This document shows positions 48,192 to 64,000 of a stretch of 64,000 nt of DNA, in pieces. Each line of letters begins with the position of its first letter. The stretch's first letter is position 1. This DNA comes from Erigeron canadensis. Its lineage: Eukaryota; Streptophyta; Magnoliopsida; Asterales; Asteraceae. Made by a program: the position numbers and the translations under genes. The notes beneath the pieces are model-generated. The model made no database searches. It was not told the origin of the DNA and saw nothing but the letters and a program-made list of their open reading frames with translations. The stretch spans positions 41,672,275 to 41,736,274 of the forward strand of contig NC_057764.1 of assembly GCF_010389155.1 (NCBI RefSeq). Reading direction: 5' to 3'.

Positions 48192-48551
48192 ATGGCCAAT
48201 TACAGATCAAACTCATACAATTACAACAATCAAGACATGCAGATAGATACATACAGTGGTGAATTTAAGCCTAAGCTTCCTGATTTCAGATCTTATAGTG
48301 TATCCTACAAAGCCCCAAATTCAAATATGGATATTGTTGTGGCTGGAAATAATGATTTTAAGCTGAAAAAAGGAAAGTCAACAAACGGGTCAGCCTCAAA
48401 ATCATGGAGGTTTAGTGATCCAGAGTTTCAAAGGAAGAAAAGGGTTGCTGGATATAAAGTTTATGGAGTTGAAGGCAAGCTTAAAGGGTCTTTTAGAAAG
48501 AGCTTTAGATGGATTAAAGATAAATATACTAATGTTGTTTATGGACATTAA
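48192..48551 (+). CDS. DUF3511 family protein, 119 aa
   Basis: A single exon of 119 codons. The N-terminal half is polar (Asn/Ser/Tyr-rich) and probably unstructured. Residues about 69-118 are the plant-specific DUF3511 domain: SKSWRFSDPEFQRKKRVAGY, then KVYGVEGKLKGSFRKSFRWI and KDKYTNVVYG. The basic, aromatic C-terminal domain and the length are typical of the family, whose function is not established. No signal peptide or membrane span. The ATG is in good context (TTCCAATGGCC), with a C/T-rich leader before it. Confidence 0.9.
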   Translation: MANYRSNSYNYNNQDMQIDTYSGEFKPKLPDFRSYSVSYKAPNSNMDIVVAGNNDFKLKKGKSTNGSASKSWRFSDPEFQRKKRVAGYKVYGVEGKLKGSFRKSFRWIKDKYTNVVYGH

Positions 48552-51005
48552 GGTGACATGTTATAGTTATCTTGATTTTATATATTTTGTTATATATTTG
48601 TCTTGTTTCATAATTTCCAACTTTGGATGGTTAATCAAAGTTATTTAACCAACTTCATTAATTATGAGTTATATCAATATCAATCTTAAATGTGTGTATA
48701 TAGAGGAAAAGGTTCACATGAGAACCAGAATAACAACTTTTGAATTATAACTTGATGTTCATATGTAATAATATATGCGACGTTCACATATGAACAAATT
48801 CGTTCACATACCGATCAAGTTATACATAATACTACCTATGTCCAAAGCAACATCTATGTTATATGCAAATCATTTTTGGTCATAGATATATTGCAACAAT
48901 GTTTGTTTGTGTTAAACATATAGACGAGTTTTTTTAAGGTGTTCTTCATTCATGTAGATGATTGCAGGATTGTTATGTATTTGGATATAATAAATATGGT
49001 TGGGGTCACAGGATAACCGGTAGGCCAATGCTGGTTGTAAACTTGAGTACCACAAATTGTATGTGCGGTTGAATGTAGGAATCTGTGTTCAAGTTGGTGT
49101 CGAAATATGAATCTTACCAAGTCAATGTCAACTTTATAAAGATTGGAAGAAATATACTTTTCTCATATATATAATCATCTATGTGATAGTGTGAATATCT
49201 GTGTGAAATGTCTCAAAGTTTTTCTTTCCGGCATATGTTCATTATGTTGAAATAATGAAAGTTATCACTCGTATATGTTATACGTCGGACTTCAAAAAAG
49301 TTAATGCAGAAAAGATACAATAATTTGTAAAAAAAAAAAAGAAGCCATCTAAAATATTTTGATGGCTAAATCATGACGGCCAAGACTAGTTCTTGATGAC
49401 TTTGTGATGAAAGAGTCAAAGCTTTAACTTTGTGATTAATCGTTGTATTTGGTTATGTTTAAGCCAAGCTTCAGGCTTACTAGAGAATTAACATTTCAAA
49501 TTATACATTCGGTGTGTTATTAATCATATACAGTAATAGCAAGTTCTGTAAATCACAAAGACATTACATGAGTATACAGAAAAACACTTTAAAAGGTTTA
49601 TTCTTTTTCTAGACTATATATTATCTAAAATGAACCAGTGACAGGACAAAACCGATTAATTATAAAAGTTGAACATTAACTACATTTTAATACATGCACT
49701 TTGACCATAACTAACCATTGACTGTGTAAAGCTTATTATAAATCTACCTTTCATTGTTGAAGATGACAGCCTTCAGTAATGTATTCAACATAAACAGTTG
49801 TGATGTTCACATCTGCTGCCATCATTTAATAATTCTTTAAACAACAATTCCATTGAAGTTAAGTTATTGACTTATGTAATATTTAATTTAAGCTAATAGC
49901 TAATTTGACCACTAACTGTTTAATGGGAATGGGGATATAGAATAAGCATGACATAATGTTCATCAAAAAAAAAATAATAAGCATGACATCAATTGTGATA
50001 TTTTAAGAATATAAATCCAAAAAATTAGTGAGGATGAAATGTTGTGTCGTCAATAAAAAAAATTTTGCTCAACGGTCAAGTCTTGATTACAATGTCACTT
50101 GGAAGTCACAACGAACATGTTTTGAGGAAACACTGATAACAATAGGCTAAAGGACACTCCTGGTAAACTAAATGGCTAGAGAGTGAAATTTTGCATTGTA
50201 TGAAATATTCAATGGTGTACCCATATTTGAAGACATGGGATTTAAAAATGTGATAGCTAGGAAATCACAGAATATGCACACAACACAAGAGAAACACCCA
50301 ATTTCCTCTCTATAACATACAAGATTCCTTGCCAATCACCCCTTGATCTTAAGTGGAACACAGGCCCAAGAACAAACTTCAGTCAAATTCAGCACCACAA
50401 GAAAGGAGATCAAGATATTCAGATGCAAATAATCTTGCCTTATGATCATAATCTAAGATTGCATAGTAGCTAGTTACGATAATTTTTTTTAAAAAAAATA
50501 TGCTGAAAATTATGTAAAAATAGAAGAAATTCAACCAATTTTAAGAACCAGGATACTGCTCGGAAACTGCCATTTCAATTAAGCAACTAAAACTAACACT
50601 AAGAAGGCAATATCTAGTTCAATCAAAGCTAAACTTCTGATTTTACAATCAATAAAAAATGATTTTTTTAAAATGTAAGAAACTATGTGAAGAATCGCTA
50701 AACTGGCAATCTGTGCTCCTGGGATCTATGTTTGAGCTCCAAAATCCTTTGGCAATTGTCAAACCTTTTACACTACATGTGTTGGCTTCTTCTCATGGAT
50801 AATAACCACATTATGTGGATGTCTCAAGGGACAAAAAACTATTCATAAATCATGCGGTGAGTATTTACATATACCTGCTCAGCTGTAACATTAGTCCTCC
50901 ATATTTACACGAGGCTCTTGCTTTTTGGATGGACGGAAAAGGACATTCAATCTGCTGGCGTTGATGTATCATTTTGTAACTTTCATGCACCCAGGTAATA
51001 TAGAC
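48552..51005. other. Intergenic, no gene seen
   Basis: AT-rich spacer between convergent genes. It holds both 3'UTRs and a microsatellite-flanked repeat starting near 48705 (GAGGAAAAGGTTCACATGAG). Confidence 0.45.
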
Positions 51006-54000
51006 TCAGACAAGTACATACTCAGACAAAGCAGCGGCACCTATAAGTCCTAGTAGTGTCATAACAGATAGAATGTTTGCAATTGGCGCCGAAGAAGCCG
51101 ATGAGAAGTAAATTTTGTGGGAGGTACTGTCACCCCTGAACCCTCTCACAGTCATCGCCTATTAAAATCCCACACCAGAAATTGTAAATATCAGGATGTT
51201 AAATTCGAGCAGTGGTCAACAATGTGATACACAGCGGTCCAAAATGTTATTCACTAAAGAATAAAAAATGACTAAGACAGAAATTAAGTAAGATGAGTAT
51301 TGCAAACCTGGGTAATCTGCTCCGCATGATTAAATATATTTTTGAAGATCCGCCGGATGTAAGTAAAGAAAACTGAAATTTAAGAAGGTATGGTTAAGAA
51401 TAGGATGCTAATGAATTCCAAGAGTTGCCAAGGGAGAGGGAGGTCAGGTAGGTAGGGTGATGGACCAAAAATGGGTGGTTTTGTAGTATGTGTTGGGTTG
51501 ATCAGAGGCCTTTTGTTTCCCGTTTCAAGAAAATTTTCATAAATTAGTACAATAACAATAATTTTCTTGGATTAGGGGTTCCGACCCACCCAACCCACTT
51601 GAACTGTTGCCTTTTTGCAGCTATTTTCTACCCATTTTATAAATTTCTTAATGGAGAACTCAAGAGCAAATTACAAAGTTTATGCCTACAATTGAAAAGA
51701 GTGGCTAGATCTCATTATCATGATGTATTTGAGTCGTAAATACCTTCAATTGTCTCCATAGTAGCCAACTGCTGCCAATCTATCCTCCGAGACACTATCC
51801 CTAATGCCACAATCCGAACCTGCCATAATAAAGGCACTTCACAATCTAAGAGCCACCTCATTTTGATGAACCTCAAACACAGTGATGAAACAAATCCACC
51901 TCACCTCATCGAAGACTAGGTTGATAAATCTCAATGATAACAGAAGGGTAAGAATAACTTCGGCAACAGGGACACCAACATATGCTAAAGGCTTCATAAA
52001 CCATTGTAGAGCATACGCAAGCTGTTCTGGTGTAGTAGTGGTCAAACAAAGACTTGCACTTTGAAAAATCTACAACCAAAATAATTAGAAAGGACCAATT
52101 CAAAGAAGAATCATAATTCAATGGAATATCTCGTTGCTCTTCAAAAATAAAGATATTATAAGATGTCAAGGTTCCATTTTCTATTGATAAAACTCATGTC
52201 GACATATGCAGTATAAACTAATATGGTTCTAAGAAGTTATTAAGGGATTTCTGGATACACTATTCGAGATGATGAATAGGACAATCGTGAGGGGAAAAAA
52301 AAGGAGTTGCGTCTTGTGAGACGGGATTGGGAGTTGCTCTAAATTTATGTTATTAGAAAGGGTAACAAGTTAAATTTGATTTCCCTCCCACAGTTGTAAA
52401 AAGAAAGATTTAGTTTAGAAAAGGCGAGAAAAGAATTCACAACGAGTGTCATTTAGTATAACTGGTATTAAGTATTAACCAAGTCCGTAATCTGATTGTT
52501 GCTACAAGATAGTCACTAACAAGCATGTGAGTTTCTTTACCGTTTCAAAAAGAAAAATAAATAGAAGAAAAACTTACGGAGAAGGTTAAACAAGCAGATG
52601 TGCTAGCCACAGCCAATCCTTTTCTTGTCATCTGCAATGGTCCTAATTTGAACAATAAATATGAATACCCATCAAAAGAAGGTGGGATACTGGGCAATCC
52701 CATCATTGAAGGCGGTGGAGTCCTTGACTGGACAATCATGGGAGCACTATCTGCACCAAGCCCCAACATTATGAACAAAATCCCAGATAAAAGGGAAACT
52801 CTTCCCAATTGATCCTACAAATAGTATTTGGGAGTTCCCCTGATTAGCAAATTATTATCTTCAAAAAATGGCGCATAAAAAATACATCAGATATTAAATA
52901 ATATGGTCATACACACCATCCAAACTTGTCTAGGCTGTATCCAAACTGATAAAATTGCCAGAAACGCAATTAATCCAAACCGCATGTAGATATGAGACCG
53001 TGCTGGTAAAACCACCAGAACAAGAAGCCATACCTGCACAACCAAAACCTTATTCACTTTCTAGAGACATTATGTTCAATTGTTCATATAAATGATAATT
53101 TGCTATGCCCAAATTTCAGATGAGCCTGAATTATTTTGCACAAGAAGAATCAATAATTCAATAATCTGTAACAAAATCTCCTAAAAACCACGAAACTAAT
53201 ATTTAAAAGAATGAATAAAATTGAGCAAAAAGGAACATTCTACAAAAAGGGTGACCCGAACTCGAAGACCCACCCGCATATCATGTACCCAATATGGATG
53301 GGGTAAATTGCGATAACTGCATAAAGGGGATGAATGATAGACATCCCCTAGGTATAAATTCTGTAATAATCGAACTGACTTGGATAATGCTCTGATCACT
53401 ATAAACTTACTTTTCTTAAGTAGTATTTCAACCCAATCAGGTCCCTAAGGATAAGCAAATTCTACTGCAAGACAATGCAAAAAATAAAAATAAAAAAAAA
53501 TGCAAGAGCGTGAACTCCGCACCACCTAAAGTGCATTAAACTTAACTTTCCCGGCAACTAAGCTACCATCACAGAGACTACTAGTGACACTCTATCTTTT
53601 CTTACATAAAGATAAAAACAACTTTTTATACAAAAAAGCACGACCATCAAAGCCATGGCTATGTTTCACAACATATTTTCAACAACAATGAACAAATTGA
53701 ACTAACACATACTAAAGCATATAAACCAATTTACAAAATACCCAATAAAGCAATACCCAGGAAGAATTGCAAGAATCCCCTAAAAAGTCATGGAATTTAT
53801 CAACTTAAATCATAAAAGCACACCATCAGAATAAATGGGTAACTGACCCATTCCCCCTGACCAGCCCAACACTCAACATGAAAGAAGAAGGTAAATCACA
53901 TCACAATATGGTTAAAGACTTAAAATTATCAATAAAGAAAAAACCCAAAAACCAATAACAAGAATTTTCAAAAAAGCAACAAACTTTACCAATTTAATCC

Positions 54001-54337
54001 TGGGGTCAACAGAGTGCAAGAAAGTAGTAGGTGAAGAGATGAACTGACAAATAGGACTAGAAGTTGCCCCAGCAATTGACCTCAATATTTTCTCAGCAGA
54101 GATTACATTCTTTGGCAACAAGTTTTCCCATTTTGGTGTATTAGAATCGGCATTTTGAGTACAGTTTATGAGAGTTTTGAACAGGGTTTTGTGATTGTAA
54201 TGAAAGGATGAATTTGGGGGTCTTTGGTTTATGGGAAATTGGTGACTGGTGTTGATGAAGATAAGGGGATGGCTGGAAGAGATTGAACAGGGTTTGAAAG
54301 TGAAGATTGGGTGAGTTTGAAGAAGTTGGGTGTACAT
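51006..54337 (-). CDS. ABCI12: ABCI12, plastid EcfT-like transmembrane protein
   Basis: Seven exons on the minus strand (54337-53990, 53033-52917, 52814-52578, 52069-51905, 51819-51744, 51372-51308, 51158-51006) join to 386 aa. The first about 70 residues are Ser/Thr/Pro-rich without acids, a plastid transit peptide; ENLLPKNVISAEKILRSIAG starts the conserved part. The CbiQ/EcfT domain follows with several hydrophobic helices: VDPRIKLVWLLVLVVLPARS, LGRVSLLSGILFIMLGLGAD, VGVPVAEVILTLLLSLRFIN, RIFKNIFNHAEQITQAMTVR and a last helix near the C-terminus. MTVRGFRGD is the EcfT Arg-rich coupling motif region (xRG). EcfT is the T-component of energy-coupling-factor transporters; the plant substrate is not established. 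The start was chosen as the first true ATG. Confidence 0.9.
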
Positions 54338-55690
54338 TTGGGAGACTGTTTGGAAAGACAAATAGTTTTGGTTTCAATGGAGGTCAAAGTAGTATTATAA
54401 CCTTTTTTTTTTTTTAATGTCTTCAGCCTAAAGTTAAATAAAAAGGTGAACGAGCTAGAACTCTTTGGTCCTGTAAACCGCGGATCATTTCATAAAACAT
54501 ATATACTATTTTCTTATCTAGCTCGCACACCACATAAGACTCATATCCGATAAATCATTATTCTCACACATGGATCACAAGATATATGGTTTCTCCACTT
54601 GCTTTAACTTTTATATGTAAGATCGTGTGGTCACATGATGGGTACCACTAATCAGGTAAAATAATAACGAACTTTGATTACATTATGGAAACTACAAACC
54701 ATGTAACCAATAATAAAAACTATCTATAGACTAGTAACCGGTTGAATGTGTAATACATTGTTAGTTTGACAATGGTTGAAAGATGGTTTTTACTATTGTA
54801 ATTTTAGTAGATGATTTGTGTAACGATTGTTTCTATAACCAATTACTAGCTACTAGATGATAACATTACCGTAGAGACATTTGTTTTGATCTTAATCCAT
54901 CAAGGTCTGAACAATCCATCCTTTCCTAGTTGGTCGGTTCGTGCATATGATTTTATTATGACCATTGACCAACACATACATGTTTCACATCATTGTATGA
55001 TAGAACACATGTTTGTGATGTATAACTAAAAAATGGTAACGTACATCATCGTCATTTTTTTTAACTCGTTGAGATTCCTGACTGTGATTCCACAATATTA
55101 AGTCCATTGTTTTCAAGCAGGGAGGGCAAAAGAGATAGTTGTATATTTTACTTAGTTAAGTTATATAAATGCTTATTTAACTCTCTTGTATTATAACTCT
55201 CGTTGTTGTTGAAGTTCTAGTGTTCTACTGTTATTTAGCCTCCCTTTTCGCAGTAAGAATTGTAAGTATGAATTACATCATTTTCCAATTTTAACGAAAT
55301 AATTAGCATTGACAAGCAATCTAGTAATAAAATTGACCAAAAAAGGAGCAGCAGCCCATCTAAACCGATTGATAATTATATGATATGATCAAATGAAGAG
55401 AAAATACCCCCAAAATGTGAGGGTGCTTTCTTTAAATCAAGAAGAGAAAATAATGTCTGCTCAGACCGGGTCAAGTGCACTTGTGCACACTTCAAATTGT
55501 GCATAAACTGTCCAATAATCATCTGAAAAACACCCATTTGCTAAAAATAGCTTGAATTTGAAGCAGTGATGACCTTTATTTACAAGATCTTCAAGAAATC
55601 AACTAGAAACAGGAAACCGAGTTTACGAAGAACATGGATGAATATGCATGTTGACACTTTCTTCGTTGTATATCACCTCGTGGGAGAGTC
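54338..55690. other. Intergenic between ABCI12 and GS2
   Basis: Holds the ABCI12 promoter (right of 54337) and the GS2 3'UTR. A poly(T) run is at 54400-54415. No ORF with a recognisable domain. Confidence 0.45.
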
Positions 55691-59399
<3,709 letters not shown>

Positions 59400-59405
59400 T
59401 TTCAC

Positions 59406-60774
59406 CTACCCATATTATCAGACACAAAAATATCAATAAATAAGATAAATGGTCAGCAATGCAGGTTCTTGTGATCATCGTAAGTACAGAGTTTTTAGAT
59501 AAGAGGTTACACATTTTTAAAACAAGTAGGAACCCACATCATTCAACTTCAAGTAAACAACTTTTGTCTTATCAAAAAATCATAATTCACACATGAGAAA
59601 AATGAATCTTTAATATAAACAAGGGGGGCATTGCTGCATTTCTATTATTAGTTAATATGTAACGAATCTCGTCTATTAAGATCTAGGATCAAAGTAACAC
59701 TCCAAGCTTTCGCCCGTGTCTGTAATGTACCACTGTACCAGTTCGGATCCAAAAATTTATCACAACTCTTTATACATTTACTTTTCATTCGACACACTAA
59801 ATACAAACAGATGCAAAAATCATAAATGTTTAATTTTGTATATCTTTTCAATTACGTCCCACCAATACCAAGCCCTTTCTAGCTCCGGACTTTCAGCTAT
59901 TGCTTATCAAGATCCTTTTACCTAAAAGTTAAAACTTATCATTCATATATTTATTTTTCTAAATTTATTTAACAATATTCAAGTAGCTGGCCAAAAAAAG
60001 ATCATCAGATTCAAAAGGCAACATATATAATCACTAGCTAGATTAGTAAATATATATATAACCTTTTAAATTATGAAAAACATTGAACAGCATGGAAGGG
60101 CATTTTGGTCCTTTCATCCTTAGCAGATGGAAAAACATTTTCAGATGCAAAAATGTTTATATTAAAATGTTCATATGAAATTAATGATTAATCAAAAGTA
60201 GCAGTTTAAAAATAATAAAATAATCAAGAGTAGATACAAGTGTGTGGTGATCCTCCACTTGGCCTGGATCAACAGCTACTATTATCATCTGACCTACCTC
60301 CATCCAGGTCAACTAATTTAACCACTAACAACCCTTCCACATTTTCAGGCCTGGTTTTTATTTTAATTTTTAATATTGAACAAACTTTTAGGCTTGATTT
60401 ACTACTTGTAGTTGCCATCATACACTAATAGGACGACGCCGTTTCTACTGATTTACTACTACTTGTTATACATCGTCATTTCGAGTAATTAACACTAGCA
60501 AAGTTATATATACATACACACACACACGCATATATATGCTATGCATATATTTGATATCTCTCTGTGTATATATATATATATTTAATATCTCTCTCTCTGT
60601 GTATATATATATATAATGGCTACATTTCCGATCAAAAAATTTAGTTCGAGTGTGCGGCTGATAAATCGCAAAAGTTCCGTACAAAATTATATGTATACAT
60701 TAAGTCATATGTTTGTGTGTAAATAGTGATGAGTAAAACAATGACGTAATGTAGGGAGGGAGGGAGGAACGTAC
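59406..60774 (-). other. Probable 5'UTR intron of GS2
   Basis: On the minus strand a donor CCG/GTACGT (60774) and an acceptor ATGGGTAG (59406), six bases before the ATG, bracket 1.37 kb without coding sequence. A CT-rich leader lies upstream (60775-61000). Inferred from splice signals; leader introns are known in plant GS2 genes. Confidence 0.45.
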
Positions 60775-60999
60775 CGGCCGGAAAGTAGAGAAAAGTGATG
60801 GTTGAGAGCGGCAAAATGAATGAAAAGAAGAAAGTTGCAAGTTTGTTTGATAAATGGATGTAAAAATAAATAAATAGTATATGTTTTATTTTAATAAAAA
60901 GTATATATAAAAAATAAAAGGAGAAAACAAAGGAGGGGAGATTGGCCTTTCCTAAAGAGATAGGGGTGTGGGTGGAGGAAATTGGTTTTTGGTCTCTTT

Positions 61000-63720
61000 T
61001 TAAGGTCATCATAACAAAACAAAAGCCCCCCTCTCCCTTTCATTCCTTGCCTCAACTCAACATATATGATGAGAAACTAGATAAGGCTTTTTCTCACAAC
61101 CTCAAACTATTTTTTTTTTCTTCTTATTTTCCTTTTTATCATCATGAAAATAAAATTTTGGATTCATTGATTGATTCATGGATAGTATATATGGAACTTA
61201 AATGTGTTGTTTGTTATGATTTGTCAATAGCTTTTTTAAATATGATTAATATAGAGACTTTGGATATAATAATAATATAAAAAAAGCAAGTTTTATCATA
61301 TTGTACTTTGTTGTAAGTTATAATCACCACATCACAATACCAAATCGAGTTGGGTTAATGATCATAGACGTAATTTAATATAGGTTAGCATGTTGTAATT
61401 CATATGGAAATATGTGCTTGGTAACGTTATTTCCACAAGTAGAAGTCTGATGGTATGATATATATTGTCTTTTTCTAGCTAACCTTTTACAAAAGTATAT
61501 TCAGGTGCTTAATAACTTTGTTGTTATCAACTTTTGTTATGGACCATATAGATTATGAGATGATTTTTTAATTGGACATTTGTGTGATATTAGTTGTACT
61601 TAAATCCGCCTGTTGATCAGGTAGTTAACGATTTAAATAAAAAGTTTGAGATAAATCACATTAAAAAAAAAAGAGTTCTTTTTCTAAATAGTGATGATAT
61701 CAACACCGTTTTTAAAGTTTGAAAGGGTCTTCAATCTATGATATTTACACAATATCATCAGTCATCATACATAAAAAATATTTATGGCATAAAATCTTTC
61801 TGAAGGTTCATAATATTAATATTAACATATTTTTATAAGCCAATTTTCATGATGATTCAACACTTATAGCTTTCTAAATAAATTAAATGTCTTAATTCTT
61901 AAAAAGAAAAAAATAATAAATTATCTAATTTTGGAAAGGTCTAAAATTTTGAACCTTTTCAAGCCCCATCTTTTCAAACCACATGATCATAAAAAGGTTA
62001 AAGTTTTTTTTTTCTCTTCACGCTTTGTAAATTTCGTGTTAAAACCAATGTTAGCTATGCTTGAGAAACATACGCAGATTAGAATTAGAATATTTAGAGA
62101 AGAAAAAGGAAAAGTAAACGGCCGGACAATCCGTAATAGTAACGTTCAATTATTTAATTAGCATTATTATAACAAAATTTAGATCATAAAGGACAATAAA
62201 TTAAAGAACATCATAATACGAGTAGTAAATAACTTAACTAGACGAATCAATTTGGCTTCAATAAATAAATATAGTTACTGAAAAAACTTTTGACATAAGT
62301 TTACGGCGTTTTTGGTAGGAAAATTGAAACAGAAGAAACGTGCCTTCAGATGGCAAATCCATCCACCATCCCCAAGTTTAATCTTAAGAATTGTGTAAAA
62401 CATAATTGTGTCAAAACAACAACAACAATAACAACAATATCATTATCAACAAAAAACAACATGTTATTTTGGAACGAAAGAAACATAGTACATTCATCTG
62501 ACAATAAGTGGCTACAAGCAAAAAAAACACATTGTTTTCAACGATATTTAACTGATTCATTGATAACAAAAATTTACCGGGACATTTTATATCATCCCGT
62601 TTAAGATATCACAAAATTGAGGACCAACCTTAACTTTAGCATTATTGAAATTATTACATATTCTATATGTACATGAATATTGTTTTTTGAAAAGCTAAAC
62701 TCCGAATGTATTCTAAGTTCACCGATGCCAAAGATTGAACTTTGTGTTCTCCTCAATAAATAAAAGCCCCTATTACGCAGTTAAAACTAGAACAGCATAT
62801 GACATATATCTTGTTTCATTGGGTTGAAGATTTTGGCTTTGTTATACTGTAGTTTGCTATTTGGTATGTGGTTTGTTAAATGGCATGGCCAGCACCGGCT
62901 ATTTTCATACAATAAACGATATGACATTTTACTCTTAGCCATAAAATGTTTATCAAAGATTTGTTATTGCGAACACATCATTGATAGAACCTCAATTACA
63001 TTGGGTTCTACCTTACGGTGATGCTAGGTCTACATATAATATACACAACTTTATCAGATTTGAGCATATCGCCTTAGGAAAAGATAGTTGTTTGAGATGG
63101 GATAAATCACCTTTCTATACAAACCACATGAATCATAGAGCAATGGAAACAAACACGTGTGTTTTGGACTTTTGGTTGTATATGTATTAACTTTCTCGCA
63201 AAAGTAAGCAATATGGTTTCCCATTTCCTTTGACTATTTCTCAACCAAAAGTAATCTGGGCCTTTACGGCCTCTTAAGGTTAAGAAAAACAACCCGAAAA
63301 CCCATTGTGGGCCTTTAGGGCCTTTTAAGGCTAAAAAGAAAACATTTCACTTCGGTATTGATTTGTCTCATTGTCTGTTTTGGTTATAAAGGGATTGCTT
63401 AAAATGAAAATTTTAGATGCTTTTCTCAAATTAGTGAAACTACACTCGTTAAGTTACTATACAAAACTAGTGTGCATATTAAAAAAGAAGCATGGCCATG
63501 ACTCCATGAGCATGTGAGAATGGAAACATGGGAATTGGAATTGCCTTACTCACAAGTCACAAGTCACAGTTATCAATTACTATGTCTATATTTCTAATAA
63601 TATATTCTCATGTATATATGAGTAGATTAATATAATTACATTAGTTAGATATTTAAATGACTTTATGTATAATGACATTCTTAATTTATATAATCCATAT
63701 GCTCATCGAATATAAATATT
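61000..63720. other. Intergenic, upstream of GS2
   Basis: AT-rich with no recognisable gene. Open frames at 60942-61280, 62350-62604 and 62824-63190 lack domains, good start context and splice partners. Minor duplicated motif GGGCCTTTANGGCC at 63260 and 63310. Confidence 0.4.
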
Positions 63721-63723
63721 TAT

Positions 63724-64000
63724 ATCTATACTTATATATAAAGCATATTTTCTATCACTCCATTCATCTTTAATATGATAAATTAAGACTATTCATTCTA
63801 ATATTGTACTAAGGACAATATGGTTATTTGATACACTTTTTAAATTCAATATAATAAAAAGTAATGGTCATTTCATATTTGTGGTCTTTATGGTCCATTT
63901 ATATTTTTTTCTCTTTCTCTTTCTCTTCATTTTCTCTATCCTCTTCAAGAATTCACCGAAATTATAACATTCGCTCAAGTTAATCACGCATCTCAAACTT
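63724..64000 (+). mobile_element. Helitron-like 5' end running off the window
   Basis: TCTATACTTATATATAAAGC is nearly the start of the element at 30172 (TCTATACTTACTATATAAA). The element's right end is beyond the window. Confidence 0.35.

Noticed and set aside
51839..52045. ABCI12 exon 4 read through past 51905
   Set aside because: The frame beyond the GTGAGG donor stops soon; splicing to 51819 restores the family motif FDEVRIVALGIVSRR.
54141..54377. Second frame over ABCI12 exon 1
   Set aside because: Shifted frame of the transit-peptide exon; only the frame starting at 54337 continues into EcfT helices.
62350..63190. Open frames of 65-84 codons near the right end
   Set aside because: No domain, no splice partner, unremarkable AT-driven codon choice.

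Overview
This is nuclear DNA of a flowering plant, most likely a eudicot. The coding exons are short and split by long AT-rich introns. Two exact miR156 sequences sit in foldback arms. Two proteins carry plastid-type leaders (glutamine synthetase 2 and ABCI12), and the intergenic DNA holds hAT, PIF/Tourist, CACTA, Helitron, Ty1-copia and SINE relics. An asterid, possibly Asteraceae, is a guess from the feel of the repeats and the GS2 leader; it is not proven.

Layout, left to right. 1-2.9 kb: repeats (foldback MITEs in TA microsatellites, Helitron-like pieces, a 0.93 kb hAT relic). 2.96-5.15 kb (+): small conserved plant protein of unknown function, 3 exons. 6.72-11.43 kb (+): NDUFAF5-type complex I assembly factor, 11 exons. 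12.51-13.07 kb (+): secreted proline-rich, probably GPI-anchored wall protein. 13.7-17.5 kb: two copia LTRs in opposite orientation and a near-identical 222-bp tandem duplication. 17.56-17.7 kb: a SINE just before COG8. 17.79-24.01 kb (+): COG8, 11 exons. 25.00-29.08 kb (+): a fusion of two methyltransferase domains (tRNA m3C type plus METTL21 type), 12 coding exons. 29.1-36.6 kb: transposon-rich DNA with a mitochondrial 18S rRNA fragment and a hAT element nested in another hAT element. 36.7-46.2 kb: a non-coding region with two intact MIR156 hairpins, one decayed MIR156 copy, and a repeated unknown block. 48.19-48.55 kb (+): DUF3511 protein. 51.0-54.3 kb (-): ABCI12, the plastid EcfT-like protein, 7 exons. 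55.69-59.40 kb (-): plastid glutamine synthetase GS2, 13 coding exons plus a probable 5'UTR intron. 61-64 kb: no gene seen.

The genes are unrelated housekeeping loci (mitochondrial respiration, Golgi tethering, tRNA modification, plastid nitrogen assimilation and transport), as is usual for plant chromosomes; there is no operon logic. All exon joins were made by hand from GT/GC-AG signals and reading-frame continuity. Every multi-exon coding model given here closes in frame, and the predicted lengths (571 aa COG8, 430 aa GS2, 386 aa ABCI12, 541 aa fusion, 338 aa NDUFAF5-like) are close to what I recall for the families.

The points most worth a second look are the MIR156 duplication, which retains matching TATA boxes and leaders; the block of unknown function present three times (30.8, 40.2 and 43.9 kb); two GC-AG introns; and the nested hAT insertions with readable target duplications.
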